From contig JBCCRC010000041.1 in the NCBI GenBank assembly GCA_039208375.1, positions 1 through 31,009 of the forward strand: a stretch of 31,009 nucleotides of DNA, read 5' to 3'. Below, in pieces: positions 1-7,172 of the stretch. Under the pieces are notes generated by a model. The model was not told where the DNA came from, ran no database searches, and saw nothing but the letters and a program-made list of their open reading frames with translations. Within the stretch, counting starts at the first letter, position 1, and the number at the start of each line of letters is the position of its first letter. A program made the translations under genes and the position numbers. This stretch comes from JANQPC01 sp039208375 (lineage in GTDB: Bacteria > Pseudomonadota > Alphaproteobacteria > Rhodobacterales > Rhodobacteraceae).

Positions 1-86
1 CGCTGATCCACTTCCGCGGTAACGACATTCTGGTTGAAGGCGCATCCGCTGCCAGTCTGACAGAAAGCGACTTTCTGTTCTCGTAG
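1..86 (+). CDS. C-terminal end of an RTX-like type I secreted protein (partial)
   Basis: Only the last 27 codons are in the window, ending in TAG at 84-86. The reading frame starting at base 3 gives a tail with the pattern F-x-G-N-D-I-L-V-E-G followed by A-S-L-T-E-S-D-F-L-F-S. This matches the usual end of calcium-binding RTX (haemolysin-type) proteins of alphaproteobacteria, where the last beta-roll strand is followed by an acidic residue and a short hydrophobic tail that serves as the uncleaved C-terminal secretion signal. The two genes just downstream encode a type I secretion ABC protein and its adaptor, which supports the reading of this product as their substrate. The body of the protein lies outside the window, so its activity (protease, lipase, adhesin or other) cannot be told. 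Confidence 0.7.
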   Translation, partial: LIHFRGNDILVEGASAASLTESDFLFS

Positions 87-93
87 CCAATTG

Positions 94-123
94 ACGGCGG
101 CCCTGCTGTGGGCCGCCGTTTTC
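94..123 (+). terminator. Intrinsic terminator between the RTX-like gene and the secretion genes
   Basis: A perfect 9-bp GC-rich stem (arms 94-102 and 111-119) encloses an 8-base loop and runs into a T-rich tail at 119-122. It begins 7 bases after the stop codon of the upstream gene and ends 25 bases before the next start codon. It should end most transcripts of the substrate gene and let a fraction read through into the transporter genes. Confidence 0.85.
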
Positions 124-148
124 ACTTGGTACTAGAGGAGGTTACGCC

Positions 149-1834
149 GTGACCCTTACGCGCGCCAGATGCTGGTCTCTTCTCAACTGGACGCTGTTTT
201 TCAGCATTCTGAGCAACCTCTTGATGCTGACCGGCCCCCTTTTCATGCTACAGGTATACGACCGGGTTTTGGGTTCCCGCTCAGAAGAGACACTGGTTGC
301 GCTGACGGGCCTCGTCGCGGCGCTCTATCTTGCCTATGCCGTGTTTGAATTCGTACGAAGCCGGATCGTCGCCCGTATCGGCGCCCGATTGCAGGAGGCG
401 GGCCAGGCACCGGTTTTTGCAGCAGTGGTCGCCCGGCCCAAACGCGGCGCTCAGCCATCAAGCGACCTCGATACGATCGGCGCGTTGACCGGGTCTTCGG
501 CATTGGTGAATGCTCTTGATGTGCCCTGGGCACCGCTGTTCATCGCCGCGATCTTTGTGTTCCATCCTCTACTGGGATTCGTGGCGGCTGCTGGTGCGTT
601 GGTGCTGCTCGCCAACGCGCTGCTCAATCAAATGCTGACACGATCGTCGCGGCGCCGGGCACGCCAAGCCCAGGGCGCCGCGCAGCACTTCAGCGTCTCG
701 GCCGTGGCGGGAGCTGACGTTATCCGGGCGCAGGGCATGTTGCCCGCAATGCAACGGCGCTGGTCTGATCTGCGCAACCGCGCGGCAAGCTCAGAGTTGA
801 GCGCAGCCGACCGGGGTGGGTGGTTCACGTCCAGTGGCAAGGCCTTCCGGCTGTTTCTCCAGTCGGCGATCCTCGCTGTAGGCGCATGGCTGGTCTTGCA
901 GGGCGAACTTACAGCGGGTGCGATGATAGCGGCATCCATCCTTCTGGGCCGGGCCCTGGCACCGATTGAACAGGTGATCGCGCAGTGGGATCTGTTGCAG
1001 CGCGGTTTTGCCGCCTGGCGAAGCCTTCGTAAACTGGTCGACGCTGTAGACGGGCCCCGCGCGCTCGGCACGCCCCTGCCCCGCCCCGAAGCGCGGCTCG
1101 ATGTGTCGCGGGTAAGCCTGTTGCGACCAGAGCGTGACGCGCCGCTCTTGCACGGTATCGATTTCACCATCGCCCCGGGCGAGGTGCTCGGCGTGATCGG
1201 GCCCAGCGGATCGGGTAAATCTACGCTGTCGCGCCTTTTGGTGGGCCTCGAGCCACCTACAACCGGCCAGATCCGTCTTGGGGGCGCCTCTTTAAACCAA
1301 TACGGTGGCGAGGCGTTGGGGCGGCACGTCGGCTACCTGCCGCAGGACGTTTCGTTGTTCGATGGCACAGTGGCCGAAAACATTGCCCAGATGGCACTTG
1401 AGCCCGACCCGGCGCTGGTGATCGAAGCGGCACGGCGCGCGGGCGTGCACGGCTTTATCCTAACGCTTCCGGACGGGTACGACACCCAAATTGGCGAGGT
1501 CGCCTTACGCCTGTCGGGCGGGCAGAAACAACGCCTCGCGCTGGCGCGCGCGCTCTACGGCAACCCGGTTCTTCTGATCTTGGATGAGCCGAACTCAGCC
1601 TTAGATGCCGAGGGCTCCGACGCATTGAACCGGGCGATCTTGTCGATGAAGGAAGCGGGCGGATCTGCGGTGGTAATGACCCATCGACCCTCAGCCATCT
1701 CGGTCGCCGACCGGCTGATGATGATCGAGAACGGCCGCATCAAGGCGATTGGGCCAAAGGCGGAGGTTCTCAAAGCCATGATCTCAAACACTGCCGACAT
1801 TCGCGCGGTCGCGGCCGCTGGAGGCCGCCCATGA
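149..1834 (+). CDS. Type I secretion system permease/ATPase (PrtD family)
   Basis: This is the inner-membrane ABC protein of a type I secretion system, which drives unfolded RTX proteins from cytoplasm to outside in one step. It has 561 residues, normal for PrtD/AprD-type proteins that lack the N-terminal C39-like domain of HlyB. Hydrophobic membrane segments fill about residues 10-290. The ATPase domain shows Walker A GPSGSGKST near residues 350-358, the signature LSGGQKQR near 455-462, Walker B ending in ILDEP near 476-480, and the switch histidine in MTHRP near 510. The start is GTG at 149, preceded by GAGGAGG 7 bases upstream. The stop codon overlaps the start of the adaptor gene (ATGA), so the two are translationally coupled. 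The terminator before it suggests lower expression than its presumed RTX substrate. Confidence 0.93.
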   Translation: MTLTRARCWSLLNWTLFFSILSNLLMLTGPLFMLQVYDRVLGSRSEETLVALTGLVAALYLAYAVFEFVRSRIVARIGARLQEAGQAPVFAAVVARPKRGAQPSSDLDTIGALTGSSALVNALDVPWAPLFIAAIFVFHPLLGFVAAAGALVLLANALLNQMLTRSSRRRARQAQGAAQHFSVSAVAGADVIRAQGMLPAMQRRWSDLRNRAASSELSAADRGGWFTSSGKAFRLFLQSAILAVGAWLVLQGELTAGAMIAASILLGRALAPIEQVIAQWDLLQRGFAAWRSLRKLVDAVDGPRALGTPLPRPEARLDVSRVSLLRPERDAPLLHGIDFTIAPGEVLGVIGPSGSGKSTLSRLLVGLEPPTTGQIRLGGASLNQYGGEALGRHVGYLPQDVSLFDGTVAENIAQMALEPDPALVIEAARRAGVHGFILTLPDGYDTQIGEVALRLSGGQKQRLALARALYGNPVLLILDEPNSALDAEGSDALNRAILSMKEAGGSAVVMTHRPSAISVADRLMMIENGRIKAIGPKAEVLKAMISNTADIRAVAAAGGRP

Positions 1835-3135
1835 CGCGGCGTCGAAACCAAACGGTCTCGGCCAGCGGCCCAATCTTGTTCGGCGCGCTGACGGCGGCGG
1901 GCCTTGTTGGGGGGTTAGTTGCGTGGTCGATAACCACCGAGCTTTCCGGAGCGATCATCGCTCCCGGCATCGTTCAGGTTGAGACGGAGCGCCAGGTTGT
2001 GCAGCATCCCGACGGCGGGGCGGTCAGCGCAATTCTCGTCACCGATGGCGACCGGGTCGAACAAGGCGACATCCTCCTTCGGCTCGACGACACGTTCCTG
2101 CGCACCGAGCTTGCCATCATCGAGCGCCAGTTGATGGAGCTCTTCGTGCTTGAGCGCCGTTTAGAGGCTGAGCGCGATCTTCGCAACACGCTGGAAGCGG
2201 GCGACGTACCGCGTTTTTCCGAGGTTACTGATGCCGAGATGCTGGCAGCCATGGATGGGCAGCAACGGCTTTTATCGGCGCGCATGACCACAATGGAGGG
2301 CGAGGTCGATCAGCTTCGTCAGCAGCGCGAACAAATCGGCCAGCAGGTGGCCGGCCTGGAAGCGCAGCTGGACTCCGTTACGCGACGGCGCGAGATCGCT
2401 GGCGAGGATATCTCGGTTTTGTCGGGCCTATTCCAACGCGGTCTGAGTGAGGCGCGGCCTCTACGGGATGCAAACCGCGAGGCGGCGACGCTTGACGGCG
2501 AAGCCGGGCGGCTGACGTCGGCGATTGCCGAAGCCCATTCGCGCCACGCACAACTCTCCATCGAAGAACTGCGGCTGAGAAATGCCGTGCGAAGCGACGC
2601 CATTGCCGAGTTGCGCGACTTGGGATTTGAGGTGATCGAGTTTGTTGAACGCCAGTTGAGCCTGCGCGAACGCCTATCGCGTCTTGACGTGCGCGCGCCT
2701 GTATCCGGCCGGGTGTTCGAACTTGGGGTGGGCAGCCTCAACGCGGTTGTTCAAGCCGCGGAGCCGATACTTTACATCGTGCCCGACGATCGCCCGATGC
2801 AGGTAATGGCCAAGATCCGCCCCGTTGATATCGACCAGGTGCAGCCGGGCCAGAATGTGAACCTTGTGTTCTCTGCCTTCGATCTTCGCACGATGCCGGA
2901 GCTCGCAGGACAAATACGGGTAATCTCTGCCGACACTGCACAGGACGAGCAGGGCAACGTATACTACGAGGCCGTGATAGAGCCGAGCGGGTCCTTAAGC
3001 GAGAGCCTCGGAAACAACGAGATCATTCCGGGGATGCCCGTAGAGACGTTCATCGTAACGGACTCACGGACGCCGCTGGAATACCTGATCCAACCGCTGG
3101 CGATCTACTTCAATCGGGCTCTACGCGAGGGTTGA
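1831..3135 (+). CDS. HlyD-family periplasmic adaptor of type I secretion (PrtE-like)
   Basis: This is the membrane fusion protein that links the inner-membrane ABC protein to an outer-membrane TolC-like channel. It has 434 residues, the usual size. A single transmembrane segment lies at about residues 12-32, followed by the first half of the lipoyl/barrel-sandwich domain (the V-Q-H-P-D-G motif near residue 57). A long heptad-rich coiled coil spans about residues 90-270, then comes the second lipoyl half with D-V-R-A-P-V-S-G near 290 and a beta-barrel region to the end. It overlaps the ABC gene by four bases. No TolC gene is present, so the outer-membrane partner must be encoded elsewhere. A hairpin follows the stop codon closely. 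Confidence 0.92.
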   Translation: MTRRRNQTVSASGPILFGALTAAGLVGGLVAWSITTELSGAIIAPGIVQVETERQVVQHPDGGAVSAILVTDGDRVEQGDILLRLDDTFLRTELAIIERQLMELFVLERRLEAERDLRNTLEAGDVPRFSEVTDAEMLAAMDGQQRLLSARMTTMEGEVDQLRQQREQIGQQVAGLEAQLDSVTRRREIAGEDISVLSGLFQRGLSEARPLRDANREAATLDGEAGRLTSAIAEAHSRHAQLSIEELRLRNAVRSDAIAELRDLGFEVIEFVERQLSLRERLSRLDVRAPVSGRVFELGVGSLNAVVQAAEPILYIVPDDRPMQVMAKIRPVDIDQVQPGQNVNLVFSAFDLRTMPELAGQIRVISADTAQDEQGNVYYEAVIEPSGSLSESLGNNEIIPGMPVETFIVTDSRTPLEYLIQPLAIYFNRALREG

Positions 3136-3806
3136 TCGCGCGGCAAACGCCGCGCTATCGCAAGACATCGATAGCCGGCCGGCTTCCACTACAGCGTCAC
3201 CGGGCACGCGCCTGAGTAACTTAGCCATGGCCCCAAAACACACGACTTCGCCAACATGCCAACCGGCGGCGCGTTCAACTGTAATTCCTGAGAGCAACTC
3301 ACACTGGCTGATGTCATGGCTGGGCGCGATCGCAGAAGTTCTTCGCCCCACGATCACGTAGCGGATCCAGATCGCCACTCGGACCAGAGGCCAAATTCCA
3401 ATGGGCCGGTAGGATAGCACTCTTGAGGCGGTGGAGCGACCACAAGATCCGCCTCCCTTAAATCCGAAAATCATGTGACCGGATCGCGATTCTCTTCGGC
3501 ACTCCATCGCGCGGCATAAACCGGCGAACGACGCGCAGCTTTTCAACGCGCGGGCCAGTAGAAATTGTCGGACCGGTCCGCGCCTGATCGCAGTCTTCGG
3601 CACAGCGCAAAAAATCGACAGCGTCGCTAGGATTTATGCGGAATTGCAGTGAAAGCTCAGAAAACCCGGCATCTAAACCGCAGGTATAGGACGTCGGCGC
3701 GGCGCTTCATTAAACGCTTCGCCTATTTCGTCGCGCGGCCCATTGGCCAGTCTGATTGCAACACGACGGCACAGGTTGCCGCGATGCAATAACAGGGCCA
3801 CGGACG
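3136..3806. other. Intergenic stretch of about 670 bp without a supported gene
   Basis: Apart from the hairpin at its left end I see no supported gene, RNA or repeat here. A 160-codon open frame on the minus strand (3121-3603) is rich in Cys, Arg and Ser, starts with GTG, and resembles no family I know. I treat it as chance or decayed sequence. The promoter of the regulator gene at 3807 should lie at the right end of this stretch, but no convincing -35/-10 pair stands out. Confidence 0.5.
3138..3155 (+). terminator. Hairpin just after the secretion adaptor gene
   Basis: A perfect 7-bp GC-only stem (3138-3144 and 3149-3155) with a 4-base loop starts 3 bases after the adaptor stop codon. No T-run follows it, so it is either a weak terminator or a 3'-end stabilising structure. 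Confidence 0.45.
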
Positions 3807-4496
3807 ATGAAACTGCTCTTGATAGGACGAGTTGCCTGCGGACGAACACCGATGGCGCAACAGCTCTTGGCCAAGGGCCTGCGGGTTGACTGCGCGCGAG
3901 GGCCGTCCGAGGCCAGAGAGATCATGGCGCATGTGCGTCACGACCTTGCGCTGCTTGATTTGTCGACACCTAGCTATGAGGCCAAGGCGCTTCTGGCAGA
4001 TCGGCAAGCAGGCCGCCTTATCCCAATGATCGCGCTTATCCCGGTGGACGCACTCGCGAAGTGCAAGCCCGGGCTTCTGCAGCGCGCAGATGACTGGGTA
4101 CCAAAGCCTGTCGCGATGTCCGAGTTGATGGCCCGCATCAACGCTGTTCTTCACCGGCGGCGGTTTGGGGGCGCCAGAGCCCATCGCGCGGGGGCGCTGA
4201 TCGTTAGCGCAGATGCACAGCAAGTGTCTTTCGCCGGCGCGCCCGTTGCGCTGTCGATGCGCGAGCGCGCCGCCCTTGCGATCCTTGTGCGTCACCTGGC
4301 CCACCCGGTGCCCCGCGCCAGGCTGGATGCCGCAATCTACGGCCCCGAACTTCCCCCAAGCCCCAATGCCACCGAGGCACTGATGTCTCGGCTGCGCCGT
4401 GCGCTCAAATCCGCGGGATGCCCCGCCCGGATCACAGCGGTGCGTGGCATCGGCTGGCGCCTGACAATGCCCGACACCCATGGAGGACCCCACTGA
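3807..4496 (+). CDS. OmpR/PhoB-like regulator with a degenerate receiver domain
   Basis: The product has 229 residues. The N-terminal half has the length and pattern of a response-regulator receiver: D51 sits at the phospho-acceptor position (A-L-L-D-L-S) and K100 at the conserved lysine (V-P-K-P-V). The metal-binding acidic residues after beta-1 are replaced (G7-R8-V9 where E/D-D-D is usual), and the conserved Ser/Thr after beta-4 is Ile. It may therefore not be switched by phosphorylation in the usual way. About residues 130-225 form a winged-helix DNA-binding domain of the Trans_reg_C type, ending in the typical G-I-G-W-R-L. I chose ATG 3807 because the receiver fold begins there; an upstream in-frame start at 3756 adds 17 residues unlike the family. 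No histidine kinase is nearby. Its TGA overlaps an in-frame ATG of the next gene's frame (TGATG at 4494), so it probably belongs to the downstream operon and may control it. Confidence 0.8.
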   Translation: MKLLLIGRVACGRTPMAQQLLAKGLRVDCARGPSEAREIMAHVRHDLALLDLSTPSYEAKALLADRQAGRLIPMIALIPVDALAKCKPGLLQRADDWVPKPVAMSELMARINAVLHRRRFGGARAHRAGALIVSADAQQVSFAGAPVALSMRERAALAILVRHLAHPVPRARLDAAIYGPELPPSPNATEALMSRLRRALKSAGCPARITAVRGIGWRLTMPDTHGGPH

Positions 4497-4669
4497 TGAT
4501 CCACGCAACCTTGCCATGCCCAAAGGCAAAAACCTGCCGGCGCATCCGTTCCGGACAGGGCTGTCAGCTTGGCGTCAGCCTCGTTCCTAAATCGGGTTCA
4601 GGGGCGCGAAGCACTGAATTTTCACCGCACCTTCCAAGGCGGAACGTGCACAACATTAAGGAGACTAAA

Positions 4670-5272
4670 ATGAAATACTTTAAGATGATCCGCAGCGACG
4701 TTCCGGTAGAGCCCTTCCTCGCCGAGATTGCCAGCGTCGATGATGCCTGGGCCGGCGCCACGGGCCGCCAAGACAAAATTGCGGTGCAGCGCGAGGCGCT
4801 GGCGATCCCGCTCCGGGGGTTGCGCAAGTCGATGCTCTTGGGCCGTCCCCGCCGCGACGTACATGAAAGCCGTTGGACCACCGGGTCGGTCAACTTTCCG
4901 GTCGCACGTGCCTTCCTTGAGGACGTTTCGGCCGAGCTCGACGCGGATCTGAGCCGCGCCAAGATCGTGTGCCTGCCCGCAGGCCGCAAGGTCTACCCCC
5001 ATATCGACCGCGGCGAATACTACCGGATGCGCGGGCGCTATCACTTTGTTCTGAAGTCCTCAGCAGGCTCTTGGCTGCGGGCGGGAGATGAAGAAATCCG
5101 CATGCAGGAGGGCGAGTTGTGGTGGTTTGACAATGACCAGATGCACGAAGCCTTCAACGACGGTGATGAAGACCGCATCCACATTATCTTCGACTTGCTT
5201 CCTGCCGAAATGCGTGCGCGGGCCGCGGCAGCGACGGAAAAAGCCCGCGCCAAACTCGAAAAGGCAGCATGA
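4670..5272 (+). CDS. 2-oxoglutarate/Fe(II) oxygenase of the Asp/Asn beta-hydroxylase family
   Basis: The product has 200 residues and resembles the aspartyl/asparaginyl beta-hydroxylase domain (Asp_Arg_Hydrox type). The iron-binding triad is visible as H111-x-D113 (Y-P-H-I-D) and H159 (M-H-E-A-F-N), with R169 (D-R-I-H-I-I-F-D) placed to bind 2-oxoglutarate. The core G-E-L-W-W-F-D-N precedes the distal histidine. Such enzymes hydroxylate Asp, Asn or related side chains in proteins, peptides or free amino acids; the substrate here is unknown. The start at ATG 4670 has a good ribosome site (AAGGAG, 6 bases upstream) and fits the domain start. The same frame is open back to an ATG at 4496 with GGAGG in front, which would add 58 residues containing three Cys and many Arg. 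The gene overlaps the hydrolase gene by four bases (ATGA). Confidence 0.85.
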   Translation: MKYFKMIRSDVPVEPFLAEIASVDDAWAGATGRQDKIAVQREALAIPLRGLRKSMLLGRPRRDVHESRWTTGSVNFPVARAFLEDVSAELDADLSRAKIVCLPAGRKVYPHIDRGEYYRMRGRYHFVLKSSAGSWLRAGDEEIRMQEGELWWFDNDQMHEAFNDGDEDRIHIIFDLLPAEMRARAAAATEKARAKLEKAA

Positions 5273-6108
5273 CAATGGCAAAGGTGTTTTACCGACACGG
5301 CATTCCGCGGGTTCTCCCCTCGGCATGGCTGATCCAGCCTGAAGTTGCCAGCGACGACCCACCGGTAGTGGCCATTCATGGTTACAACCGCGAGGTCGAA
5401 GCGATGGTCGACCTTTTGACCAAACGCGCAGACGCAACAGGCCGCAGCATTGTCCTACCGCTCTTTGACAGCGCCTCCTGGCGCCGGTTCCAGCGTGCAG
5501 CATGCCCACAGCGGTCAGATTGGGCGCTTCTGGAACTGCTCCGGGTGCTGGCCGAAGAGGGCTGGATCAATGATGGCGTCCCGGATCTGTCGGGTTTCTC
5601 GGGTGGCGCACAGTTCGCGCATCGCTTTGCATGGCTCTATCCCGAACGGGTGGCGCGCCTTTGCCTGGTCTCGCCAGGCTGGTGGACCTTTCCCGATACG
5701 CGCGGCGTATATCCGCTGGCGATGGCCTTGGGCAACGCGCGCAAACGCACGCACGCCTACCGTTTGCGGGCCAACCTTTCGAGGTTCCTCGATCGCCAAA
5801 TCACCGTGATGGTGGGTGCGCTGGACACGGCCCAGGACATCAACCTGCGCCAAGATCCAGACGTGGTGGCGCAACAAGGCCAGAACCGCGTCGCGCGCGC
5901 TCGGAACTGGACGGCGGCCGCGCTCAAGGCCGCCCGTCATGCCGGCCTGTACCCGCGGATCACGTTCCGGCTGATGGATAACTCGGGCCATAGCTTCGCA
6001 GACTGCGTGGCCAACGGTTCGCTGGATCGCGCCTTTATTCCGCGCGCGCTTAAACAAACCAAACCCCGGGCCATGCAGACCCAGGATCAGCTTGTGGAGG
6101 TAGCATAA
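5269..6108 (+). CDS. Alpha/beta-hydrolase fold protein
   Basis: The product has 279 residues with a cytoplasmic alpha/beta-hydrolase layout: an oxyanion-type motif A-I-H-G-Y-N near residue 40, the nucleophile elbow G-F-S-G-G with S111, a likely acid D186 in G-A-L-D, and the catalytic H241 in S-G-H-S-F. All three triad residues are in the expected order, so it is probably an active esterase, amidase or peptidase-like enzyme, but no substrate can be read from the sequence. There is no signal peptide. The start ATG 5269 overlaps the stop of the oxygenase gene; a second ATG two codons on (5275) is equally possible. The stop TAA shares one base with the ATG of the next gene. The tight coupling suggests it acts on the same compound as the oxygenase next door. 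Confidence 0.83.
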   Translation: MTMAKVFYRHGIPRVLPSAWLIQPEVASDDPPVVAIHGYNREVEAMVDLLTKRADATGRSIVLPLFDSASWRRFQRAACPQRSDWALLELLRVLAEEGWINDGVPDLSGFSGGAQFAHRFAWLYPERVARLCLVSPGWWTFPDTRGVYPLAMALGNARKRTHAYRLRANLSRFLDRQITVMVGALDTAQDINLRQDPDVVAQQGQNRVARARNWTAAALKAARHAGLYPRITFRLMDNSGHSFADCVANGSLDRAFIPRALKQTKPRAMQTQDQLVEVA

Positions 6109-7172
6109 TGCATCTCGTTGATATGAACGTAGCGGCATGCCCGCTTCTGGCGGGTGCCAAATGGAGCTTTGTTACACGCCGGGTGCCCCGTGGGCGCATC
6201 CGCCTCCTCGATGCCGACCTTGCATCGGCGCGGTCGGGCGATCTGGTGCTGGCGGAAGTGCAGGAGATTGGCAGTCACAGGCGCTTGCAACGCAGCGATG
6301 GCCGGTTTTCGGCGCTCTATCCAAGGGACCGGATCGTCCTGGCCTGCGGCGATCGGTTCGCAGAGGACCAGTTCGAAGGTATCGCCGCGCTGTCGCCCGA
6401 AGGTGCGGACTTGCTCGCGGGCGGAGGTGTTGTGGGCGAGATGCGGGCACGCAACGGCCGCGTAAAAATGCCGACACGGGTGTCGGTGATCGGGCGGCTG
6501 GCAGATGCCAGTGGCCAGGTTGTGAACCTAGGCGATCACGCGCAAGACGTCGCGCCGGGGCCAAAGCCCCGCCATGTGGTGGGCGTCTTGGGCACCGGCA
6601 TGAATGCCGGGAAGACGGCAGCGGCAGCGGGGCTCGTAAATGGCTTCGCGCGTTTCGGGGCCCGTGTCGCGGCAATCAAGGCCACCGGCACGGGCGCCTT
6701 CGGCGATGTGCAGGCATACGAAGCTGCAGGCGCGTCTAAGGTGTTGGATTTCACCGATGCCGGGCTGGCCTCGACCTATTTGCAACCAGTCGAGAAGTTG
6801 GAAACTGTCACCCGAAGCCTGCTGGCCTCCGCCGCCATGTGCGAAATCGCAATCGTGGAACTTGCTGACGGCGTCAGCCAGGTCGAAACTGCCAATCTCT
6901 TGCGCCGCCCGGGCTACTGTGCGCTCTTCGATGCCTTCGTGCTCGCCGCACCCGGCGCGCTGGCGGCCCGTGGCGCCCTAGGGTGGCTGCGGGACGAAGC
7001 GCAAATCGCGCCCGTCGCACTGACCGGATTAATGACCCAGGCGCCGCTGGCCGTGAGCGAGGCCGAAACACTTGGCCTGCCCGTCTTCTCGCGCGAGGAC
7101 CTTTCGGATCCTGCAACAGCCTCCTGCCTGCAGGGGCTTCTGGCAGCCCAACGCCGCGAGGGCGCGGCATGA
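6108..7172 (+). CDS. P-loop NTPase with a BioD/MobB/DUF1611-like loop and an unfamiliar N-terminal domain
   Basis: The product has 354 residues. Residues 162-170 form a phosphate-binding loop G-T-G-M-N-A-G-K-T, followed by K-A-T-G-T-G and then V-E-L-A-D-G, a layout like DUF1611, MobB and dethiobiotin synthetase, in which the nucleotide activates a carboxylate or amino group. About residues 1-150 are rich in short beta strands and do not look like the Rossmann-type N-terminal domain of DUF1611 proteins such as DgcN. I do not recognise that part. GGAGG lies 7 bases before the ATG. The stop overlaps the start of the ABC gene by four bases. An ATP-dependent enzyme here would fit a small biosynthetic or modification pathway ending in export, but the reaction is unknown. 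Confidence 0.78.
   Translation: MHLVDMNVAACPLLAGAKWSFVTRRVPRGRIRLLDADLASARSGDLVLAEVQEIGSHRRLQRSDGRFSALYPRDRIVLACGDRFAEDQFEGIAALSPEGADLLAGGGVVGEMRARNGRVKMPTRVSVIGRLADASGQVVNLGDHAQDVAPGPKPRHVVGVLGTGMNAGKTAAAAGLVNGFARFGARVAAIKATGTGAFGDVQAYEAAGASKVLDFTDAGLASTYLQPVEKLETVTRSLLASAAMCEIAIVELADGVSQVETANLLRRPGYCALFDAFVLAAPGALAARGALGWLRDEAQIAPVALTGLMTQAPLAVSEAETLGLPVFSREDLSDPATASCLQGLLAAQRREGAA

Noticed and set aside
3121..3603. 160-codon open frame on the minus strand after the adaptor gene
   Set aside because: GTG start without a ribosome site, very rich in Cys, Arg and Ser, overlaps the adaptor gene end, and resembles no family. Weak similarity to a Hint-like G-R-R segment is too short to support.
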